This document shows, one piece after another, positions 27,508-37,149 of a DNA stretch of 64,000 nucleotides. The stretch is taken from positions 558,001-622,000 of the forward strand of contig CAVPFA010000004.1 in NCBI GenBank assembly GCA_963703655.1, written 5' to 3'. The notes below the pieces were generated by a model. It was not told where the DNA came from and made no database searches. It was given only the letters and a program-made list of their open reading frames with translations. Numbering within the stretch: position 1 is the stretch's first letter; each line of letters opens with the position of its first letter. This DNA is from CAVPFA01 sp963703655. GTDB taxonomy: Bacteria; Actinomycetota; Acidimicrobiia; Acidimicrobiales; Bog-793. The position numbers and the translations under genes were made by a program.

Positions 27508-29319
27508 ATGCGCGGGCGCGCCTTGCTCATGTTCCGTCTGGTCGCGAGCAGCCTTCGCCGGCGACCGGCCGAAGTCGTGCTGACAGTGGTGGCGATCGCC
27601 GCGGCCACGACGACGCTCATGTTGGGTCTGGCCCTCCATGACGTGACGGCTCACCCCTACCAGACGACTCGAGCTCTCACTTCGGGAGCGGACGTTGCGG
27701 CGATGCCGTTCAGCGGCGGGTCACAAAGCGTTGCGCAACTCGATGCCCTGGAGCACCGCTCCGGTGTGGTCGGCCACGTCGGGCCTTTCCCCGTGAGCTA
27801 CCCGATCATGGAGACGAACGGGTCGAGAGTCCTCGCGATCGTCGAGGGCCGCAGTATGTCGCGCTCTCCGACCGACCAGCCGTACGTCACCCAGGGCACG
27901 TGGGTGCGGCCCGGTGGGGTGGTGATCGAGCGGAGTTTCGCCCAGGAGCTCAGCCTCACCCCAGGCGATCACGTGACACTCGGCGGGCGCTCGCTCAGGG
28001 TGGACGGGATCGCCGTCACCGCGGCCGTCCCCGCCTATCCGAACACGGTGGACGAGATGAACATAGACACCGGGAACGGCGCCTGGAACCAAGCCACGGG
28101 TCTTGTCTGGGCGACCGATGCCACCGCCCGGAGCTTTGCGACCCCGAGCGCACAGCTCAACTACATCCTCGAGCTGAAGCTCTCGAACCCGGCCAGCGCC
28201 TCGGCCTTCGCGAATGCGTACTCCAACTCCAACACGCTCTCCGTGTGGTCGTGGCAGAGCGTGAGCCAGACCGAGGCACAGCAGTCGCAGCCGTTCCAGC
28301 GCGGCCTGTTGATCGCAAGCTCGCTCCTCGATCTGCTCGCCATTGCCAGCCTGGCCGTGATCGTCGGTGGCCGGCTGGCGGAGCGCACCCGGCGCGTCGG
28401 CCTGTTGAAAGCGGTTGGGGCCACGCCACGGCTCGTCGCCGGTGTGTTGTTGCTGGAGTACCTCACCCTGGCACTCGTCGGCGCGGCTGCCGGACTCGCG
28501 GCGGGCTACTTCGCCGCGCCGCTTGTCGCCAGCCCCGGGGCCGGGCTCGTCGGCAGTGTGGGGGCGGCGTCCTTGAGTTGGGCCGATGTGGGTTTCGTCG
28601 TGGCATTGGCCGTCGCCCTTGCCGTGTTGGCCGCCTGGATCCCGTCCATCCGAGCGGCTCATACGAGCACCACGGCGGCGCTCGCCGACTCCGCTCGGGT
28701 CCCGAAGCGCCGGCCGCTGCTCGTCGCCGCAGCCGCTCACCTGCCGGTGCCGCTGCTGCTCGGGCTCCGGCTGGCTGCCCGCAGGCCACGTCGCATGCTG
28801 TTGACCATCGTGAGCGTCGCCATCACGACGACGACGATCGTGGCAGTGCTGTCGGTCCACGCCCACGAGGGTCTGGCACCGAGCGTCTCCCCGAGGCAAT
28901 TCTCGATTCCGTACAACCCCAACACGGCGAATACCGATGCGATCTTGCTGGTCATCACCGTCGTCCTCGTTCTCTTGGCCGTGGTGAACGTGCTCGTCAT
29001 CACCTGGGCGACGTCGGTGGACTCCCGAAAGCCGCTCGGGGTCGCTCGTGCTCTCGGTGCGACGACGAAGCAGCTGAGCGGAGGGCTGTCGACGGCTCTC
29101 CTCATCCCTGCGGCCCCGGGCGCCATCGCAGGCATCCCGCTCGGGCTCCTGTTCGTGACAGCCGCCAGTCATGGATCGCGTGCCACCACTCCGTCGGCAC
29201 TCTGGCTCGCCTTCACGTGCCTCTGCGTCGTGGCCGCGATCGGCGTTCTCTCGGCGATCCCCGCGCGGATCGAGGCTCGGCGGGCAGTTATCGAGGTCCT
29301 CGAGTCCGACATCACGTAG
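27508..29319 (+). CDS. FtsX/MacB-type ABC transporter permease
   Basis: A 603-residue membrane protein: an N-terminal span (VVLTVVAIAAATTTLMLGLA), a large external domain (about residues 45-255), three spans of the first FtsX module (LLDLLAIASLAVIVGGRLAERTRR and after), then a second half starting with another span (MLLTIVSVAITTTTIVAVLS) and a final FtsX module (AILLVITVVLVLLAVVNVLV). This arrangement is typical of actinobacterial two-module permeases. Transports an unknown substrate with the preceding ATPase under PadR control. Confidence 0.88.
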   Translation: MRGRALLMFRLVASSLRRRPAEVVLTVVAIAAATTTLMLGLALHDVTAHPYQTTRALTSGADVAAMPFSGGSQSVAQLDALEHRSGVVGHVGPFPVSYPIMETNGSRVLAIVEGRSMSRSPTDQPYVTQGTWVRPGGVVIERSFAQELSLTPGDHVTLGGRSLRVDGIAVTAAVPAYPNTVDEMNIDTGNGAWNQATGLVWATDATARSFATPSAQLNYILELKLSNPASASAFANAYSNSNTLSVWSWQSVSQTEAQQSQPFQRGLLIASSLLDLLAIASLAVIVGGRLAERTRRVGLLKAVGATPRLVAGVLLLEYLTLALVGAAAGLAAGYFAAPLVASPGAGLVGSVGAASLSWADVGFVVALAVALAVLAAWIPSIRAAHTSTTAALADSARVPKRRPLLVAAAAHLPVPLLLGLRLAARRPRRMLLTIVSVAITTTTIVAVLSVHAHEGLAPSVSPRQFSIPYNPNTANTDAILLVITVVLVLLAVVNVLVITWATSVDSRKPLGVARALGATTKQLSGGLSTALLIPAAPGAIAGIPLGLLFVTAASHGSRATTPSALWLAFTCLCVVAAIGVLSAIPARIEARRAVIEVLESDIT

Positions 29320-29773
29320 CGCGCCTGCTGCGAGCGATTGAGGCCGAGTCCTTGTACGAGGCAGGACCGTCAGCAGCTACCGTCCGGCGTGAGGCACATT
29401 TGAGGCACGAAGAAGGGATCGGCGGCTGGCTCGCCTCGCGTTACCTCCCCGACCTGGACAACGGCTCGATCGTCCTCCGCGAAAAGGGTGCACTCGGAGC
29501 ACGCCTGGACAAGGCAGATCGCATCGCGACAGAACGTCGGTCAGGTCGCACTACGGGCGTCGAGAACGGGCGCAAGTATTCGGCGTTATGCGCTTCGCGA
29601 CGACGCACTGAACGACAGCGCTAGAACGAACTACGGCAGCGAAGTGGCCCAGAGGCACGCCTCCCGAAGGCCGTCACCGGCCATATCCGACAGCGAGGTC
29701 GGCGGCACCTCGGAGACGAAGCTGGTCTCCTGATTTCGGTCAGGTGGCTAGAGCGCAGCCACTGCCAGCGTTG

Positions 29774-29846
29774 ATTGCGGTAGGGACCGCCCTTTCGGGC
29801 GGCCCCCCGCACAGATCCCAGCGTGCACTCCTAATGCACTGGGCTC
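29774..29846 (-). ncRNA. Group II intron domains V and VI with branch site
   Basis: Domain V: gagcccagtgc and its partner close a stem with the two-nucleotide CG bulge, and the catalytic triad AGC at its base. The pairing at the third base is G-A rather than G-U. Domain VI: tgcgg pairs with ccgca, and an internal ccgccc/gggcgg stem is capped by GAAA. The unpaired A in ccctaccgca (complement of base 29781) is 7 nt from the 3' splice site, the classical branch-point position. Confidence 0.85.
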
Positions 29847-29851
29847 CTGCC

Positions 29852-31327
29852 TTAGGTCCGAGCGTCAAAGCGCACGCTCGGGAAGGGATGCTTCACACGG
29901 ACCGGGGGTATCCACCGTTTCTCGTAGAGTCTCATCCGCTTCCAGTTCATCCGGGTGCGCTGGCTTCGACGCCGGAGCGCCTCGAACCAGTACCGGATCA
30001 GCTGAGTGCGGAATGCCGCCACGGCGTCGGTGTTGCCGGGCACGGCGTAGTAGGCGAGATGGCCTCGCACCACTGAGCCGAGCCACTCCCCTTGTTCGGG
30101 AACGGGGTAGTGCCGACGTTGCTTGATCTGGTCTTTGACCTCGGCAAGCTTGGCCCGCATCCGCTTCGAGATGGTCTTTCGCTTCAGCCAGAACCGCCCG
30201 GCCTTGGTCTTCCCGCAGTAGTGCGTTAACCCCAAGAAATCGAACGTCTCGGGCTTCCCGTCGCCCCGGGCCGCACGATCCCGGGCGGCATTGCGCCCGA
30301 ACTCGATGAGCCTGGTCTTGTCGGGATGCAGTTCCAGGCCGAACTTCGAGAATCGCTCTCGGAGGTCGATGAGGAACTGCTCGGCGTCGGACTTGTACTC
30401 GAACCCGGCGACGAAGTCGTCGGCGAACCTCACGATGATGACGTCACCGTGGGCGTGCCGCTTCCTCCATTGCCGGACCCATCGGTCGAGGACGTAGTGG
30501 AGGTAGACATTGGCGAGCAACGGAGAAGCCGATGCCCCCTGAGGGGCACCGGTCTCGCTCGCCGTCCACTCCCCGTCTTCGATCACCCCTGCGTTCAGCC
30601 ACTTTCGGATGAGCCGCAGTACCCGCTTGTCCGCTATCCGGTGCTCGAGGAACCTCGTGAGCCAATCGTGATCGAGATTGGTGAAGAACTCCTTCACGTC
30701 GGCGTCAAGCACCCAGTTCACCTTTTTCCGTTCGATCCCGACCGTGAGGGCGTCGAGCGCATCGTGCGGTCGGCGCCCGGGTCGGAACCCGTAGGAAAAG
30801 CCCAGGAAGTCCTCCTCGTAGATGGCGTTGAGCACCTCGACGACGGCCCGCTGAAGGATCTTGTCCTCCAGCGTGGCGATGCCGAGCGGCCGGAGCCGCC
30901 CGTCCGCCTTCTCGATGTACGCCCTGCGAGACGGACTTGCCCGGTATGCCCCGCTGTTGACTCTGGCGAGCAGTCCCTGGAGGTTCGCTTCCAGGTCCTC
31001 CCCGTAGGCATCCCACGTCACCCCGTCGATCCCCGGTGCGGCCAGGGGGCGGATCGCCCAGTAGGCCTTCCAGAGACGGTCGAAGTCGACATGGTGCAGC
31101 AAGGCGGTGAACCGTGCATCCTTGTCCTTGCGTGCTGCTTTGCGCACACGGTCCAGCCCGCTTGACACGTCAGGCCCGGCACTGCGTCCGGGACGTGTTG
31201 GGTCGTCCGTGTTCCCCTCGGCCAGCCCCCTTTCCTCCACCACCTCCGCACCGACGGCCGACGCCATCGCCTTGTTCGGCGGCTTCGCAGGTACTACGGG
31301 GCTGTCAGACTTCCCACGCTCGTTCAT
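29852..31327 (-). CDS. Group II intron reverse transcriptase/maturase
   Basis: A 491-residue intron-encoded protein. RT blocks in order: APGIDGVTWDAYGEDLEAN (RT1), RPLGIATLEDKILQRAVVEV (RT2), LDADVKEFFTNLDHDWL (RT3 with catalytic Asp near 210), GAPQGASASPLLANVYLHYV (RT4), RFADDFVAGFE (RT5, residues 300-310, FADD instead of YADD), DKTRLIEFG (RT6), FDFLGLTHYCG (RT7). The thumb/maturase X region follows (RGHLAYYAVPGNTDAVAAF). No HNH endonuclease domain follows, so second-strand priming probably uses a nick or the replication fork. It would aid splicing and copy the intron into DNA. Confidence 0.95.
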   Translation of the reverse strand: MNERGKSDSPVVPAKPPNKAMASAVGAEVVEERGLAEGNTDDPTRPGRSAGPDVSSGLDRVRKAARKDKDARFTALLHHVDFDRLWKAYWAIRPLAAPGIDGVTWDAYGEDLEANLQGLLARVNSGAYRASPSRRAYIEKADGRLRPLGIATLEDKILQRAVVEVLNAIYEEDFLGFSYGFRPGRRPHDALDALTVGIERKKVNWVLDADVKEFFTNLDHDWLTRFLEHRIADKRVLRLIRKWLNAGVIEDGEWTASETGAPQGASASPLLANVYLHYVLDRWVRQWRKRHAHGDVIIVRFADDFVAGFEYKSDAEQFLIDLRERFSKFGLELHPDKTRLIEFGRNAARDRAARGDGKPETFDFLGLTHYCGKTKAGRFWLKRKTISKRMRAKLAEVKDQIKQRRHYPVPEQGEWLGSVVRGHLAYYAVPGNTDAVAAFRTQLIRYWFEALRRRSQRTRMNWKRMRLYEKRWIPPVRVKHPFPSVRFDART

Positions 31328-31893
31328 CCCAGGATTACGGCCTTGGCCTTGCCCGAGCGGCCCGACGGGCGATCAACCCGAGGGGCGAGTGTGGGATCTC
31401 CCGGTTCTCGCGGATGGAGATTCCGTACATGCACAGGTTCTTCGACCGCGCGGGGTCCGCAAGCAGCTCGCGATAGCGCGGCCTGCGATGTGGCCTTCCG
31501 CTCATTTCGACAGCGTCGGCACCCCGGTCTCGTTGATTTCGCGGCTCAATAGCCCAGCCTGCACGCACCCCTGTCCAACGCTTCGCCGCCGCCCTTGCGG
31601 ACGACAACGCATGGTCGGGGCCGTCGTGGGTCGCTACCCCTTCAACGTAGAGCGTCTTCCTCTCCTTCTCCATGCCGGTTTATCCCGGCGCTCCGAAATG
31701 TCACTCGAATGATCTTGCCTCGGTTGCGGTCGCCGAAGGTAGGCTCGCGTAGTAGTTGAGGGAGATGGCCCGGCGTTCTGGCGTGGGCGAACCGGATACC
31801 GACCCGTCTGGCACGGAAGATGGAACGAGGAAACAGCCGGCGCTCGAAGCGCGGAACGCGAGTTGTGTCGCCGGTAGTTCAAGAGCGCGGAGG

Positions 31894-33084
31894 TCAGATC
31901 GTCCACAGGGCCTCGGTGGGCGACAAGCGCGCAGCCCGCAGGGCAGGAAGGAGCCCCGCCATCGCCCCGATCAACACGGCGATGCCGAAGCCCCCACCCC
32001 AGGCCAGCACAGGCACGACCACCGACCACCCCTTGACGGACGCATACACCGCGTCGACAGAGCCCCGATGGCCACACCCACTGCGCCTCCCAGGACGGCC
32101 AGGACGATGGCCTCAGAGAGGAACTGCGATGCGGATGTGACCCTTGGTGGCCCCGAGCGCCCGGCGAAGACCGATCTCGCTTCGTCGTTCCAGCACCCCG
32201 ATCAACATGATGTTGGCCACCCCTACCGCCCCCACGAGAAGCGAGATTGCCCCGAGTCCCAGAAGCAGGCTGTTCAAAGCGGCCTTAGCCTCGGCCTGAG
32301 CCACCAGGGCGAGCGACGGCTGGCTCACATCGACCTGGTTGGGGGCTTCGGGGTTGGCGGTGAGCCCTAGGACCGAGTCCACCGTCTCGATTTGGCTGGT
32401 CTGGGCGCGGAGGTAAATCTCAGACGGGTGCCCGTCGAAGCCCAGGTATCTCTCGGCGACGGGAAAGCCGATCAGCACAGAGGAGTCGATCTCAGGTGTA
32501 AGGACGGCGGGTCGCAAGATGCCTGCCACGTAGAACCAAAGGCCCCCAACCCAGATCCGCTCGCCGGGATAGACGCGGTCAATGCCCAAGAGCTGGGCGG
32601 CCCCCGCCCCCAGCACTGCGACCGGCTCGTTCGCCGTGGCGGCGTTCAGATACACGCCCTGTGCCACGCTGGTGCCCACCGTTTTCGGCAGGTCCAAGCT
32701 CGAGGCGTCGACGGATAGGGCGTTGGTCTCGATGGGGGGGATAAGCGGGCTGCGGTAGGCGTCCACACCGCTGAGGGCCCCGGTGTACTGGACCTCAGTC
32801 ACCGGCCCGATCCTCCCGATCATGCCCGGGGCAGCGTTGGGCAGCTCTGCGGGCTGACCGAAGAGGGTCCGGCCGTTGGTCACGGTGAGCAGGTTGGTGC
32901 CGAGGGCGCTCAGCTCGTTGAGCAACCCGGCCTGGGAAGAGGACGACAGCCCCAGCACGGCCACGATGGCGGCCACCCCGATGGCGATGCCGAGGGCGGA
33001 CAGCCCGGCCCGCATCTTTCTCGAGCGCAACCCCACCGTGGACAGGCGAGCGGCGTCCGAGAGCCGGAGTCGCCGGACTCTCAA
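31894..33084 (-). pseudogene. MacB-type ABC permease, frameshifted near the C-terminus
   Basis: The N-terminal span GLSALGIAIGVAAIVAVLGL, an external domain of about 210 residues and the FtsX core (GAISLLVGAVGVANIMLIGV, ERRSEIGLRRALGATKGHI) are in one frame to about 32128. Single-base shifts near 32128 and 32061 reconnect FLSEAIVLAVLGGAVGVAIG and the last span GGGFGIAVLIGAMAGLLPAL, ending LSPTEALWTI at 31894. Last gene of the sigma-to-permease operon. Partner of the ATPase upstream and the adaptor-like protein. Confidence 0.85.
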
Positions 33085-33097
33085 GGGCGCGGTGGCT

Positions 33098-33895
33098 TCA
33101 CCTTCGCCTTCCCGCCGGCAACAGCCGGCCGGTGCCCGGCGGCGCTCCGCTGTCGGCGACGATGCGTCCGTCCAACAGCTCGACGCGGCGGGGCATCCGG
33201 TCGGCGATGTCTTTGTCGTGGGTGATCACGACGATGGTGGCGCTAGCGGCGTGCAGATCGGCGAGCAAGCCCAAGATGGACTGGCCGGTGGCAGAGTCCA
33301 GGTTGCCGGTGGGCTCGTCCGCCAACACGATGGCCGGGTTCCCCACCAGGGCCCGGGCGATGGCTACGCGCTGGCGCTCGCCCCCCGACAGCTCGGTGGG
33401 CCTGGCCGCCAGGCGCATCCCAAGGCCGACGTGGTCCAAGGCGAGGATGGCTGCCGCCCGGCGCTCACCGAGGCCGATGCCGGAGTACAGAAGTCCGTCG
33501 GCCACGTTATCGAGCGCGCTCTGATGCTCGGAGAGAAAGAACTGCTGGAAGACAAAGCCCACCCTGGTGGCTCGGACGACGGCGAGGTCCCGGTCCGACA
33601 GGGCGGCTACGTCCAAGCCGGTGAGAAACACCCTGCCTGCACTCGGGCGGTCGAGCGTGCCCATCAGGTGCAACAAGGTGGACTTGCCCGACCCCGAGGG
33701 ACCGACGATGGCCAGGAGCTCGCCTTCGGTCACGGAGAGGCTCACCTCCCTCAGGGCGGTTACCGGCGGTTTGCTGGCATAGACCTTGGTCACCGCTTGG
33801 AGTTCGAGCACCAGTGGCTTCTCGCCCTCGGGATCGGTCCGGACAGAGCTCGGCCCCTCCCGGAAGAGTGCGTCGAAGACTGTGGCCTTGCTCAT
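33098..33895 (-). CDS. MacB/LolD-type ABC transporter ATP-binding protein
   Basis: A 265-residue ATPase with Walker A VGPSGSGKSTLLHL near residue 65, Q-loop VFQQFFLSEH, signature LSGGERQRVAIARAL, Walker B IVLADEPTGNLD and H-loop VITHDKDIA. The ATG overlaps the stop of the adaptor gene (ATGA), and the permease begins 13 nt after it. This is an ATPase of the MacAB type. Confidence 0.93.
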   Translation of the reverse strand: MSKATVFDALFREGPSSVRTDPEGEKPLVLELQAVTKVYASKPPVTALREVSLSVTEGELLAIVGPSGSGKSTLLHLMGTLDRPSAGRVFLTGLDVAALSDRDLAVVRATRVGFVFQQFFLSEHQSALDNVADGLLYSGIGLGERRAAAILALDHVGLGMRLAARPTELSGGERQRVAIARALVGNPAIVLADEPTGNLDSATGQSILGLLADLHAASATIVVITHDKDIADRMPRRVELLDGRIVADSGAPPGTGRLLPAGRRR

Positions 33896-35089
33896 ATGGC
33901 GGGCACCACCACATGCGCCCTAGCTGACAATCCAGAGCCCGACACCTGGACCAGTCCCTGAGCATCGTCGAAGATCCCGAGCATGACCGACACCAGGTGA
34001 TGTACACCATTGGTCGCCGCCACCTCGACCGCATAGCCGCCGCCGGAGAGGGCCAGCAGGGCATCCACCGGGACCACCAGAGCGTCGTTCACGCTGGCGG
34101 TTGTGATGTCGACCGTGACCTGGGCTTGGTCCCAGGTTCCGGTGGCGGCCGGGTCTGTGGGGGCGACGAGGACGGTGATCGTGGCGGCCCCTGAGCTGCT
34201 CGGAACGCCGAGATTGGCGGGGTTCGACGAAGAGGACGTCGCCACCTTGCCCACCGAGGTGACCACGCCCGGCGTAGTGTCGTTGTTGGGCAAGGTAACA
34301 CTGACGTGATCGCCGACGGCCACTTCGGACTGTTGTGAAGTTTCGAGGTCGACGGTAACAACGCGGCTGATCGAAGTGGCCGACATGACGGCCTGGCCGG
34401 CTGGGGCCGAGGTCCCCAAGGTGGCCGCGACGGAGGTGATACGGGCGGCGGTGGGCAGGAACACCGCTTGACCCAGGCTCAACGTACCGTTGGTGGTTTC
34501 CCCGAGGGCCGACTGGAGCTTTTCCACTCCGAGAGCGGTCCAGCGGCTGAACACGTCAGAGCCTGCCGGGATCTCTGCGCGGCTCGCATAGCCCAGGGCC
34601 ACCAGGTCAGCGTTGAGCTCTTTCGACGTCGGGCCCAGTGACCCCGGCGTTCGTGCCCACCGAGAGACCGCGGTACGCGGGCGTGGGGCCGTAGAGGAGA
34701 ACAACCGGTCGCCCGCTCACCTCGTAGAGGACCTGGCCCTCCGAGATGACCTTGCCCACCTGAGGCAGCCAAGTGAGGATCCCCGAAGCCTGGTCGACCA
34801 CGTTGTAGGCGCCGGCGTACCCGAGGGTGGCGTTCACCGGGATCTCGGAAGACAAGCTCTGGCGAGTCACGGCGACCGTCGAAGTGGGATAGACGTTGTC
34901 GCTGACCCCGCCCGTTCGCGTGCGGCCACCCGTGAGGGCGTCGGTGACCCCGGCCGCGATGCCGGCTGCGGCAATGGCCGCGAACACCGCCGCCGCGATC
35001 CAGCGCCGACGGTGCCGAGGGCGTCCACCGAGGCCTTCGGGGTCGGCGGGCCGGGAAACACTCGCCGTCAGAGACGATGACGCCGCCAT
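33892..35089 (-). pseudogene. Efflux periplasmic-adaptor-like protein with peptidoglycan-binding segment, frameshifted
   Basis: The first part has an N-terminal membrane anchor (RRWIAAAVFAAIAAAGIAAGV) and a lipoyl-like hairpin region (VNATLGYAGAYNVVDQASG, VISEGQVLYEVSGRPVVLLY). After a one-base shift near 34620 the second part continues with a peptidoglycan-binding-like helix (ELNADLVALGYA) and beta-rich adaptor domains (VAVGDHVSVTLPNND, DALVVPVDALLAL). This architecture is common in actinobacterial MacA-like subunits. The start is ambiguous: 35089 (MAASSS) or 35101. Confidence 0.82.
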
Positions 35090-35090
35090 C

Positions 35091-35743
35091 TCAGGGACCA
35101 TGGCCCTCACCGCCGTGCGGCAGGAGGCTGTGGCACACCCTGTCGGCGGCCACGAAGGTGGGGCTTGTGAGATCGAAGTTCGGGGGGAAGTGGAAGCCAG
35201 GTGGATCTCCGGCGGTCGGGTCGGGGAAGTTGATTACCCCGTGGGAGCGCATGCATTTGGCGTACCGGAGCAGATCGGCCAAGTCCTGAGCTGCCTCCGG
35301 CCCGCCCGGGGCACCCGCGCTCATGTACTTCTGGCAGGCGCGCTGGGCCGCCTGAAACGTCGGCGAATTGGGGTTGACATCGCTGGAGTTGAGGTCGAAG
35401 CCACCGCCGGGACTCGGATCGGGGAAGTCGCTCACGCCGTGGGAGCGCATGCACTGGGAGTACTCCAGGCCCGCGCTGACGTCGTTGCTCGACGGCTGCC
35501 CCGAGCCCGAGGTGCTGGACGTCGGCTGGATCGTTGTCGTCGGCGCCGTGCTGCTCGTCCCCAGACTGGCGACGGGCTCGGTGCCTGGCACCCCGTGAAG
35601 AACTCGGCGCGTCTGCATGCGGCGAGCCCTATGGCGGCGGCTGCGAGGAGGAACGCGACCCCGCCCCATCGCCAACGAGTCGGTGTTCTCTCTCGCCTCC
35701 CTCGGTCGTTTTCCCGACTCATCGCCTCGGCAGTGCTCGCCAT
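35091..35743 (-). pseudogene. Lipoprotein with duplicated CMRSHGV(x)FPDP motif, frameshifted
   Basis: ATG at 35743. The signal peptide ends in the lipobox GLAAC. The reading shifts by one base near 35602; then a Ser/Thr linker is followed by two copies of the motif: CMRSHGVSDFPDP and CMRSHGVINFPDP, about 65 residues apart. Each is followed by an F..A..AC pair (QAAQRACQKY, VAADRVCHSL), so each unit has paired cysteines. This lipoprotein is known as a companion of MacAB-like loci in actinobacteria; its role is not established. It overlaps the next gene. Confidence 0.75.
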
Positions 35744-35760
35744 GGTCAATCGCCCCTTTT

Positions 35761-37149
35761 TCAGTCGCCGTAGCTCAGCAATACGACCGAGAAGAACCCC
35801 GTGCCCGCAGGCTTCGCGAAGGCGAGTGCGTAACACTTGGTCGCTGCCTGGGCAGGAGAGGGATGCCACCAGAGAGACACCGCCCGGCGCCGCGTGCTCT
35901 GCCACGTCTGGCCGCCGTTGGACGTCGAGGCGAGCAATGCGGCCGCTCCGGCTTCGATCGTCACACCGGCAGCCGAGACCTGGGCATCAGTGACACCGGC
36001 TGCCCAGCACTGAGCCGCCGCAGGACATACGGTGCTGAGCACAACTCCAGGCAGTCCGGATGCCGGAAGAGAAGACCAGCTTGTCCCGCCATCGGTGGAG
36101 GCCAGCACTTCGCTGCCTTGCCCGTCGGCGGCATTGAAGGTCGCCAGGCAATCGGTTGCCGTCGCGGACGACACTGTGCCGAGAGAGCCGAGCCCGCTCG
36201 GTAGCGACGCGGTCGTCCACGTGGTGCCCCCATCTGTCGTGTAAAGCACCGTCCCTGCTGCAGTCGTCTGGCTGCCACCAGGAGACTGGTAGAAGCCAGT
36301 TACGACACAGTTCGCTGTTGAGGTGCACTGCAGGTCGTGAGGCACGAAATCTGTCGGCAGCTGCTCAGTCGTCCATGACTCGCCGCCGTCGGTCGTCGTG
36401 TAAGACGCGGCCGAGCCGTACCCATCGGCCACCGCCACGCACGTCGACGCCGAAGGGCACGCCACGGCCGACACGCCGAGGAGAGACTTGAGTCCCGGCG
36501 GACCGGCGTGAGCGATCCAGGACCTACCGCCATCGGTCGTCTCCTCGAAGGTCGCTGAGGGGTTACTGATACTGCACGAGCTGGCGTCTGAGCAGGAGAC
36601 CGACCCGCTGAGACCGAGGATGGCGCACGTGCGAGCGCTTGCGCAGACGATGCGCGTTTGTCCCAGCAACGGGACATCGAGCCCGAGCAAGGCGACAGGC
36701 AACTTCGAGGAGGTCCAGGTCCGGCCCCCGTCATTGGTCACTTCGACGGCCGAGAGGCCGACTCCCCTTGGGCTCGGCGAGTCGGCCGCGAAGCAGGTTT
36801 CGACACTAGGGCAAGTCAGCGACAATCCTGGGTTGCTGCTGAGGCTGCCGACCGTGTGCCACGACGGTAAAACGTCGCCGACGAGCTCCCATTGCGGAGC
36901 GGTGGTGCGATTTGGCGCGCTCGTGGTCGTCGTCTGGCGTGGCTTCGCGGTCGGGCTGTGGAGAATCACGAGCGTCGTCGCCACGACGATGATGACCGCC
37001 GCTGCAACGACCAGGACGCCGGCGCCGCTGACGAGTCGCGGCCGCGGGCGCGGATGCCCGGTTGCCGGCCTGTTCAGCTGCGCCAGGTCATCGCCGTGCT
37101 CGCGCACGAACTCTCGCCAGAGGTGATCCTCAAATTTCCTCGTCGACAC
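35761..37149 (-). CDS. Membrane-anchored repeat (BNR/YCF48-like propeller) protein
   Basis: A 462-residue protein whose GTG start lies inside the end of the sigma gene (20-nt overlap). A cytoplasmic N-terminus of 40 residues precedes one membrane span (GAGVLVVAAAVIIVVATTLVIL). The outside part holds five to six repeats with T.DGG..W (TNDGGRTWTSS, TTDGGRSWIAH, TTDGGESWTTE, TTDGGTTWTTA, STDGGTSWSSL, SNGGQTWQS) alternating with a CPS..TC-type motif, a beta-propeller of the sialidase/YCF48 type. Context suggests an anti-sigma or sensor role for the overlapped sigma factor. Confidence 0.8.
   Translation of the reverse strand: MSTRKFEDHLWREFVREHGDDLAQLNRPATGHPRPRPRLVSGAGVLVVAAAVIIVVATTLVILHSPTAKPRQTTTTSAPNRTTAPQWELVGDVLPSWHTVGSLSSNPGLSLTCPSVETCFAADSPSPRGVGLSAVEVTNDGGRTWTSSKLPVALLGLDVPLLGQTRIVCASARTCAILGLSGSVSCSDASSCSISNPSATFEETTDGGRSWIAHAGPPGLKSLLGVSAVACPSASTCVAVADGYGSAASYTTTDGGESWTTEQLPTDFVPHDLQCTSTANCVVTGFYQSPGGSQTTAAGTVLYTTDGGTTWTTASLPSGLGSLGTVSSATATDCLATFNAADGQGSEVLASTDGGTSWSSLPASGLPGVVLSTVCPAAAQCWAAGVTDAQVSAAGVTIEAGAAALLASTSNGGQTWQSTRRRAVSLWWHPSPAQAATKCYALAFAKPAGTGFFSVVLLSYGD

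Larger units (their letters stand above)
29774..31693 (-). mobile_element. Group II intron, complete, with intron-encoded reverse transcriptase
   Basis: A 1920-nt element read on the minus strand. Its ends are fixed by comparison with the empty site at 40761/40762. The 5' end reads GAGCGCCGGG (usual GUGYG with an A at position 2) and the 3' end CCGCAAT, matching the AY rule. Domain V is at 29814-29846 and domain VI with a bulged adenosine 7 nt from the 3' end is at 29776-29811. About 366 nt of domain I-III lies before the reading frame. An EBS1 candidate, cgaaatg (31503-31509), is complementary over 7 nt to the end of the 5' exon (catttcg). All parts needed for ribozyme and retrohoming are present. 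Confidence 0.93.
29585..31809 (+). repeat. Dispersed repeat, full copy split by a group II intron
   Basis: Left part 29585-29773 runs from gttatgcgcttcgcgacgac to gccactgccagcgttg; right part 31694-31809 runs from cgaaatgtcactcgaatgat to gaaccggataccgacccgtc. Joining the two parts reproduces the copy at 40574-40880 without loss or duplication of a base at the junction. The perfect 6-bp hairpin ggagac/gtctcc is at 29712-29730. Confidence 0.9.

Noticed and set aside
29776..29811. GC-rich hairpin with GAAA loop as a rho-independent terminator
   Set aside because: It has the branch-point bulge and position of group II domain VI, directly beside domain V, and no T tract.
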